Positions 6,734 to 11,606 of a stretch of 11,606 nucleotides of DNA are shown one piece after another. Every line of letters starts with the position of its first letter. Position 1 is the stretch's first letter. The notes beneath the pieces are model-generated. The model was not told where the DNA came from and ran no database searches. It worked only from the letters and a program-made list of their open reading frames with translations. The DNA is from Verrucomicrobiota bacterium (GTDB lineage Bacteria > Verrucomicrobiota > Verrucomicrobiia > Limisphaerales > UBA1100): positions 1-11,606 of the forward strand of contig DQLO01000323.1 in the NCBI GenBank assembly GCA_015660155.1, written 5' to 3'. The position numbers and the translations under genes are program-made.

Positions 6734-8158
6734 TCACGAGCCCAAAATTTTCTTGAGTAATTCGCCCACCATTTGCGGATTCGCTTTCCCGCGACTGGCC
6801 TTCATCACCTGCCCTTTCAAAAAATTCAGCGCCGCCTCTTTGCCATTCCGAAAATCTTCGGCAGGCCCGGGATTGGCCTCAATGGCTTCGTTGCAAAATG
6901 CCTCCAATTCGCCGGAATCGCTCACTTGCGACAGCCCTTTTTCCTCCACAATAGTCGTCGGCGATTTGCCGCTCTCGAACATTTCCACGAACACGTCCTG
7001 CGCAATCTTGCTGCTGATTTGACCGCCTTCGACGAGCCCCACCAATTCGCCGACGGCCGATGCCTCGAAATTCAGATCGGCTACCGAGCCTCCGGTTTCA
7101 GTAAGCTTCGCCTGCAAATTGTTCATCACCCAGTTGGCCACAGCCTTGGGGTTTTTTGCGCCCTTCGCCGCAACCTCAAAATAATCACCCAACGCCGCGT
7201 CCCCCACGAACACTTCCGCGTCACTCGCCGGCAAATGGTAATCCGCGATCAAGCGCTGCTTGCGGGCGAGCGGCAGTTCCATCACCGAGGCGCGGATCTC
7301 GGCCAGCCATTCTTCCGAGGGCGCGTGCGGCATTAAATCGGGATCGGGAAAATATCGATAGTCGTGCGCGTCTTCCTTCGTCCGCATACTTTCAGTGACG
7401 CCGACGGCGTCATCCCAGCGGCGCGTTTCCTGTATCAATGTGCCGCCCTCGCGCAGCACGCCGATTTGGCGTTCAATTTCGTAAGTCGCCGCGCGGCGCA
7501 CGCCGCTGAAGGAGTTCATGTTTTTGATTTCAATTTTTTCGCCCAATTTAGTTTGGCCGATCGGTCGCACGCTGATGTTTACATCGCAGCGCACCTGTCC
7601 TTTTTCCATATCGCAATCGCTCACGCCGCCGTACTCGAGAATGGCCTTGAGGGCGTTGAGATATTCATAGGCCATGTCGGCCCCGGTGAGGTCGGGCTCG
7701 GTGACAATTTCCAAAAGCGGCACGCCCGCGCGATTGAAATCCACGCCGCTGTGATCGGCAAAGTGGGTACTCTTGCCCACGTCTTCCTCGAGATGCGCGC
7801 GATTGATGCGCACGCGCTCCGTGCCATCGCCAAATTCAAACTCCACAAACCCTTCAATCGTTGAAGGAAAATCCAACTGCGTGAGCTGATAATTCTTGGG
7901 GTTATCCGGATAGAAATAATTTTTCCGATCCCACTTCGCGTACGATGGCACGTTGCAATTCAGCAGCATCCCCGTCAGCGCCGTCTTCCGTAATGCCTCC
8001 GCATTGGGCACCGGCAACACTCCCGGCAATCCGAGACACACCGGGCACACATTCGTGTTCGCCTCCGCGCCATATTCATTCACGCACCCACACCACATCT
8101 TCGTGCGCGTACGAAGCTGCACGTGCGTTTCTAAACCTATGACTGCCTCATATTCCAT
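6734..8158 (-). CDS. gatB: Aspartyl/glutamyl-tRNA amidotransferase subunit B
   Basis: GatB is the kinase and tRNA-binding subunit of GatCAB. It phosphorylates the side chain of misacylated Glu-tRNA(Gln) or Asp-tRNA(Asn), so that ammonia from GatA can convert it. I start it at the ATG at 8158 ([15 protein letters not shown]), giving 474 residues, the family length. This ATG shares its A with the gatA stop (TAATG), whereas the longer frame to 8188 overlaps gatA by 30 bases. Visible signatures are WCGC (22-25) and CPVC (38-41), a four-cysteine set that likely binds zinc. Others are KNYFYPDNPKNYQ, HLEEDVGKS, DFNRAGVPLLEIVTEPD, QVRCDVNISVRP, EIKNMNSF and DYRYFPDPDL. The C-terminal about 150 residues form the YqeY-like tRNA-contacting tail, ending ANPQMVGELLKKILGS. 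Translation is probably coupled to gatA, since no ribosome binding site is seen. Confidence 0.97.
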   Translation of the reverse strand: MEYEAVIGLETHVQLRTRTKMWCGCVNEYGAEANTNVCPVCLGLPGVLPVPNAEALRKTALTGMLLNCNVPSYAKWDRKNYFYPDNPKNYQLTQLDFPSTIEGFVEFEFGDGTERVRINRAHLEEDVGKSTHFADHSGVDFNRAGVPLLEIVTEPDLTGADMAYEYLNALKAILEYGGVSDCDMEKGQVRCDVNISVRPIGQTKLGEKIEIKNMNSFSGVRRAATYEIERQIGVLREGGTLIQETRRWDDAVGVTESMRTKEDAHDYRYFPDPDLMPHAPSEEWLAEIRASVMELPLARKQRLIADYHLPASDAEVFVGDAALGDYFEVAAKGAKNPKAVANWVMNNLQAKLTETGGSVADLNFEASAVGELVGLVEGGQISSKIAQDVFVEMFESGKSPTTIVEEKGLSQVSDSGELEAFCNEAIEANPGPAEDFRNGKEAALNFLKGQVMKASRGKANPQMVGELLKKILGS

Positions 8159-9612
8159 TAGGCAAGTTGCGGTCGTTTGGTGTGCCAATCGGTAGCCTGT
8201 TCGTAGGCGTGAGCGGCTCGGAGGAGGTTGGGTTCACCAAAGGGTTTGCCGAGGAGTTGCAATCCCAAAGGTAATCCTTCTTTGGAAAACCCGCAGGGCA
8301 CGCTGATGCCGCAGAGGCCGGCGAGGTTGCAGGAGATGGTGAAGATGTCGGAGAGATACATTTGCAACGGGTCGCCCGATTTCTCACCAATCTTAAATGC
8401 AGGCGTAGGGGTGGTCGGGCTGGCGATAAGGTCGACTTCTTTGAAGGCGTTGAGAAAATCCTGACGGATGAGGGTGCGGGCTTTTTGGGCGCGCAGATAA
8501 TAGGCGTCGTAATAGCCACTGCTCAAAACGTACGTGCCGAGGATGATGCGGCGTTTAACTTCTTCGCCAAAACCAGCGCCGCGGGTGGCGCGGTTCATTT
8601 GTTCGGGGCTCGCGCCATCCACGCGCGCGCCGTAGCGGACGCCCTCGAAGCGGGCAAGATTGGCCGAGGCCGCGGCGGTGGCGATAATGTAATAGGTGGC
8701 AATGGCGTATTCGGTGTGCGGCAAAGAAATCTCTTTTACTTCCGCGCCTTGTTTTTCCAATTCAGCAACGGCGGCGTCCGTGGCAGCTTTGACTTCGGGG
8801 TCGAGGCCGTCGACTTGGTATTCCTTGGGCAAGCCGATTTTCAGGCCCTTGATGTCGCCGGTGAGTGCGGCGGTGTAATCGGGCACGGGCTCGGGGACGT
8901 TGGTGGAATCGCGTTGGTCTTCGCCGGCAATGACCCCGAGCATAATCGCGGCATCACGAACGTCTTTGGTAAGAGGGCCAATTTGATCCAGCGACGACGC
9001 AAACGCCACGAGGCCGTAGCGGCTCACGCGGCCATAAGTGGGCTTGAGGCCGACGCATCCGCAGAGCGCAGCGGGTTGGCGGATGGAGCCGCCGGTGTCG
9101 CTGCCAATCGAGGCGATGCATTCATCGGCGACGACCGCTACGGCGCTGCCGCCGCTGGAGCCGCCGGGGATGCGGCCGGTGTCCCACGGATTTCGCGAGG
9201 GGCCGAAGGCGGAATTTTCCGTGGAACTGCCCATCGCAAACTCATCCATGTTCACGCGGCCAAAAATCACGGCGCCGGCTTCGCACAATTTTTGGGTGAC
9301 GGTGGCGTCGTAAGGACTATTGAAATCACCAAGAATTTTACTGGCGCAATTGAGCGGATGACCGTTCACGGCGATGACATCTTTCATCGCAATGGGCACG
9401 CCAAGCAGTGGTTTGATTTCTCCGGCAGCACGGGCCGCATCGGCGGCATCGGCTTGGGCCAGCGCGTCTTCGGGGTCGTGGCTGAGGAAGGCGTTGAGTT
9501 GGCCGTCCACAGCGGCAATGCGATCGAGACAGGCTTGGGTGGCCTCGCGCGAGGTCAATTCGCCTTGGGCCAGCTTGTCGGTCAGCTGCGAAATCGTGAG
9601 TGTGTGCGGCAT
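8158..9612 (-). CDS. gatA: Aspartyl/glutamyl-tRNA amidotransferase subunit A
   Basis: GatA is the glutaminase of GatCAB and releases the ammonia that GatB uses. It belongs to the amidase-signature family. The predicted length is 484 residues. The Ser-cisSer-Lys triad is intact: Lys77 in GVPIAMKD, Ser152 in PGGSSGGSA and Ser176 in [13 protein letters not shown], with the usual spacing of 24 between the serines. [37 protein letters not shown] and [13 protein letters not shown] are GatA-specific stretches that rule out other amidases. I prefer the ATG at 9612, two bases after the gatC stop, because GAGTG upstream gives it a weak ribosome binding site. A GTG at 9618 overlapping the gatC stop (GTGA) would add two residues. 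Its stop shares a base with the gatB start. Confidence 0.97.
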   Translation of the reverse strand: MPHTLTISQLTDKLAQGELTSREATQACLDRIAAVDGQLNAFLSHDPEDALAQADAADAARAAGEIKPLLGVPIAMKDVIAVNGHPLNCASKILGDFNSPYDATVTQKLCEAGAVIFGRVNMDEFAMGSSTENSAFGPSRNPWDTGRIPGGSSGGSAVAVVADECIASIGSDTGGSIRQPAALCGCVGLKPTYGRVSRYGLVAFASSLDQIGPLTKDVRDAAIMLGVIAGEDQRDSTNVPEPVPDYTAALTGDIKGLKIGLPKEYQVDGLDPEVKAATDAAVAELEKQGAEVKEISLPHTEYAIATYYIIATAAASANLARFEGVRYGARVDGASPEQMNRATRGAGFGEEVKRRIILGTYVLSSGYYDAYYLRAQKARTLIRQDFLNAFKEVDLIASPTTPTPAFKIGEKSGDPLQMYLSDIFTISCNLAGLCGISVPCGFSKEGLPLGLQLLGKPFGEPNLLRAAHAYEQATDWHTKRPQLA

Positions 9613-9614
9613 AG

Positions 9615-9893
9615 TCACTCGACGATTTTGGGCACGATGAAAAGTCCGTTGGCGGTTTGCGGCGCGTTGCGCATCGCGGCTTCGTGGGAAAGGGATTTGC
9701 CCGGCTGATCTTCGCGCAGCACGTTGGTAAGCGGCACGGCGTGGGCGGTTGGCTCGACGCCTTTGACGTCCAGTTCGTTGAGCTTGTCGATGTACTTGAG
9801 AATGTCGCCGAGCTGCGAGCCAAGGCGCGCTTCCTCTTCGGGGGTGAGCTCGATGCGGGCCAGCTTCACGGCGTGCTGGAGATCCTCGCGCAT
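9615..9893 (-). CDS. gatC: Aspartyl/glutamyl-tRNA amidotransferase subunit C
   Basis: GatC is the small subunit that wraps around the GatA-GatB interface and stabilises the amidotransferase. It has 92 residues, typical of the family. The N-terminal two-helix part, [22 protein letters not shown] then [12 protein letters not shown] (about 8-42), and the following [19 protein letters not shown] (46-64) are classic GatC. FIVPKIVE forms the C-terminus. The gene begins 4 nt after the HPr stop and ends 2 nt before the preferred gatA ATG, so the gatCAB order is tightly packed. A GAG triplet 4-6 bases before the ATG is the only hint of a ribosome binding site. Confidence 0.95.
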   Translation of the reverse strand: MREDLQHAVKLARIELTPEEEARLGSQLGDILKYIDKLNELDVKGVEPTAHAVPLTNVLREDQPGKSLSHEAAMRNAPQTANGLFIVPKIVE

Positions 9894-9897
9894 AGGC

Positions 9898-10188
9898 TCA
9901 AGCTTCGCCGAATTTTCCTTCGATCAAGGACTGGATGGCATCGGCGGCGTCCTCGGCATCGTCGCCGGAAGTCTCGATGACCAACCGCGTGCCCTTTGCA
10001 GCGGCCAATGTCATGAGGCCCATGATGCTTTTGCCGTTCACGCTGTCGCCATCTTTGGTGACGGTAATTTCAGCCTTAAATTTGTTGGCCATCTTGACGA
10101 AAGTGGCAGCGGGACGCGCGTGCATTCCGGATTGATTGGAAATAATCAACTCCCGGATGACAGATTCATTATGGCCATTTGATTCCAT
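9898..10188 (-). CDS. ptsH: HPr-family phosphocarrier protein
   Basis: HPr carries phosphate from PEP (via enzyme I) to EIIA proteins, and in many bacteria it is also phosphorylated on serine by HPr kinase. The 96-residue protein has the active-site histidine, His23, in SGMHARPAA and the kinase-target serine, Ser54, in NGKSIMGLMTLAA. The latter is very close to the Ser46 site of Bacillus HPr (KSIMGVMSL). Retention of both sites suggests dual phosphorylation. It is about eight residues longer at the N-terminus than Bacillus HPr; the extension is polar and starts at the only well-placed ATG. It lies 51 nt after hprK, which encodes the likely kinase, and 4 nt before gatC. No enzyme I or EII gene is in the window. 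It could equally be called npr if it serves a nitrogen-type PTS; sequence alone does not decide. Confidence 0.93.
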   Translation of the reverse strand: MESNGHNESVIRELIISNQSGMHARPAATFVKMANKFKAEITVTKDGDSVNGKSIMGLMTLAAAKGTRLVIETSGDDAEDAADAIQSLIEGKFGEA

Positions 10189-10239
10189 AGGTGACAGGCG
10201 GTGACGATTTTCGGGGATGGCCGCCGGTTTGGCGAGGAA

Positions 10240-11187
10240 TTATTCCGGCTTATCCGGATTCATCTGCGCAATTAGGCGTTTATTGAGTTCTTCGGCGGCA
10301 TTATAGCCGGTGCTCTTGAGTTTGCCTTGGAAGGCTGCCACCTCAACCAGCCGCGCAATATCGCGCCCCGGCCGCACGGGAATGGTGATATGCGGGATTT
10401 GTGTGCCGAGGACTTCGGTGGTTATATCCTCCATTCCGAGGCGATCGATTTCTTCCACTTCGTCCCAATCCTGCAGGGAAACCACGAGGTCGAGTTGTTT
10501 TTCATGGCGGATGCTTTTCACGCCAAACATCATTCCCACATCAATGATGCCGATGCCGCGCACTTCCATATGATTACGCGTGATGCTGGCGCTGGTGCCA
10601 ATGACTTCGCGGCCATCAAGCAATTTTACTTTGGTGACATCATCAGCCACGAGGCTGTAGCCGCGCTCGACGAGTGCAAGCACGCACTCGCTTTTGCCGA
10701 TGCCGCTGTCGCCCTTGATGATGACGCCCACGCCAAGGATATCCACCATACTGCCCTGCACTTGGCCGCGCGGTGCAAACAAGTCCTCCAACGCCAGCGT
10801 GGCGCGGTTGATAAATTTCATCGTAATCAGCGGACACCGAAAGACCGGGATGTTTTCCTGCTCGGCGATTTTCAGTAATGCCGCATCCGGCTTGAGGTTG
10901 CGCGAGTAAACGATGCACGGAATACGATGGCTGCAAATTTCCGCGTAGCGTTCCGCGCGCACTTCGGGCGCGAGGGATTTGAGATAAGTCACCTCCGCCG
11001 AGCCCATCACCTGCAGGCGATTGATGGCGAAGTATTTGGTGAACCCCGCCAGCGCCAAGCCGGGGCGATTCACGGTGGGTTCTTTGATGGCGCGCTTGAG
11101 CCCATCCGCGCCGGCGAGCAATCGCAATCCCAGCGCGGAGGCGTTGTCCACGTAAAACTGCTCGACGGTTATTTTGGGCTGCGGCAT
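10240..11187 (-). CDS. hprK: HPr kinase/phosphorylase
   Basis: HprK phosphorylates, and in many species dephosphorylates, HPr on serine in response to metabolites. The ATG at 11187 (MPQPKITVEQFY) gives 315 residues, the family length. It lies one base after the lptB stop, whereas a longer frame to 11256 would overlap lptB by over 60 bases. The N-terminal domain spans about 1-130. Walker A is GDSGIGKS (159-166), followed by LVADD (179-183) with catalytic Asp183. EVRGIGIIDV (208-217) is the signature with the Mg ligand Glu208, Arg249 is in DRLG, and the phosphorylase loop PVRPGR is at 270-275. Aligned on Walker A, the residue matching the active-site His138 of Bacillus HprK is Gln144 (codon CAG at 10758-10756), an unusual change. 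HPr follows 51 nt downstream. Confidence 0.95.
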   Translation of the reverse strand: MPQPKITVEQFYVDNASALGLRLLAGADGLKRAIKEPTVNRPGLALAGFTKYFAINRLQVMGSAEVTYLKSLAPEVRAERYAEICSHRIPCIVYSRNLKPDAALLKIAEQENIPVFRCPLITMKFINRATLALEDLFAPRGQVQGSMVDILGVGVIIKGDSGIGKSECVLALVERGYSLVADDVTKVKLLDGREVIGTSASITRNHMEVRGIGIIDVGMMFGVKSIRHEKQLDLVVSLQDWDEVEEIDRLGMEDITTEVLGTQIPHITIPVRPGRDIARLVEVAAFQGKLKSTGYNAAEELNKRLIAQMNPDKPE

Positions 11188-11188
11188 A

Positions 11189-11606
11189 TCAAATGTTGAA
11201 TTCAGGGCCGAGGTAAATATCGCGTGCTTGGGAGTCGTTGACAAGGAATTCCGCATCGCCTTCCAGCAACACGCGGCCTTGATGGATGAGGTACGCGCGA
11301 TCCACCAGCTTCAACGTCTCGCGCACATTATGATCAGTGATGAGAATCCCAAGGCCGCGTTCGCGCAATCGGCGCACAATTTTCTGCACTTCATAAACCG
11401 CAATGGGATCGATGCCCGCGAAGGGTTCATCCAGTAACAGCAACTGCGGGCTCGTCACCAGCGCGCGGGTGATTTCCAGCCGCCGCTTCTCGCCGCCGCT
11501 CAATTGGTACGCCTTGCTGTGGGCGAGGGCCGTGAGATCCAATTCATCGAGCAAACTCTGCAACCGCACACGGCGCTCCACCAACCCCACCTCGCACGTC
11601 TCGAGA
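11189..11606 (-). CDS. lptB: Lipopolysaccharide transport ATPase LptB, C-terminal part (5' end outside window)
   Basis: LptB is the cytoplasmic ATPase that drives extraction and transport of lipopolysaccharide to the outer membrane with LptF, LptG and LptC. The frame is open to the right edge, and the GTG at 11590 is an internal valine codon, preceded by LETCEV. About 138 of an expected 240 residues are present, so the Walker A loop is missing from view. Visible are the ABC signature LSGGEKRR (about 11503-11480), Walker B LLLLDEPFAGIDP (about 11440-11405) and the H-loop ITDHNVRETL with its histidine near 11332. The LptB-type ending is YLGPEFNI, compare YLGEDFRL in E. coli. FAGIDPIAV and TDHNVRETL distinguish LptB from the similar LivF/LivG ATPases. 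The stop is one base before the hprK start, so the two genes are almost certainly co-transcribed. Confidence 0.95.
   Translation of the reverse strand, partial: LETCEVGLVERRVRLQSLLDELDLTALAHSKAYQLSGGEKRRLEITRALVTSPQLLLLDEPFAGIDPIAVYEVQKIVRRLRERGLGILITDHNVRETLKLVDRAYLIHQGRVLLEGDAEFLVNDSQARDIYLGPEFNI

Noticed and set aside
8362..9708. Plus-strand open frame of 448 codons opposite gatA
   Set aside because: It is the mirror of the gatA reading frame, with Gly/Ala/Val-rich low-complexity translation and no recognisable domain. The gatA evidence is decisive.

Overview
The window is a dense chromosomal segment (12 protein genes, two of them cut by the window edges) from a Gram-negative bacterium. 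LptB implies an outer membrane with lipopolysaccharide, and Mpl implies diaminopimelate-type peptidoglycan and its recycling. GatCAB implies indirect synthesis of Gln-tRNA and/or Asn-tRNA, and HPr with HPr kinase is present outside any sugar-PTS cluster. This mix, with moderately high GC and few Shine-Dalgarno sites, suggests Verrucomicrobiota or a relative in the PVC group. That placement is inference: no rRNA or other marker gene is present.

Layout. The plus strand at the left edge carries the C-terminal part of an ATP-grasp-like protein (2-865). It converges on a minus-strand block, 862-4267. In transcription order that block is an HTH/metallo-beta-lactamase-fold hydrolase (4267-3449), ilvN (3384-2905), ilvC (2878-1853) and an exported protein of unknown function with a possible GspC/PilP-like core (1758-862). 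A divergent plus-strand gene for a TPR-repeat, probably membrane-anchored protein occupies 4332-5333. It converges on the last gene of a second minus-strand block, 5323-11606, which in transcription order is lptB (partial), hprK, HPr, gatC, gatA, gatB and mpl. Spacings in that block are +1, 51, 4, 2, TAATG overlap and 34 nt, so it is very probably one operon or two nested ones.

How the genes work together. IlvN is the valine-sensing subunit of acetohydroxyacid synthase, and IlvC performs the next step of branched-chain amino acid synthesis. The catalytic subunit gene ilvB is not in the window. In the second block, LptB powers lipopolysaccharide export, HprK/HPr form a phosphorylation-based sensor, GatCAB corrects misacylated tRNAs and Mpl reuses cell-wall tripeptide. 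The lptB-hprK-HPr order recalls the lptB/rpoN/ptsN/npr neighbourhood of Proteobacteria.

There is no stretch of more than about 100 bases without a gene. I see no tRNA, rRNA, CRISPR, insertion sequence, prophage or attachment site. The content is mostly housekeeping and I found no convincing undescribed system. The best leads are a His-to-Gln change at an otherwise conserved active-site position of HprK, the near absence of Shine-Dalgarno sequences, and two promoter-like motifs so close to start codons that they would give leaderless or nearly leaderless mRNAs.
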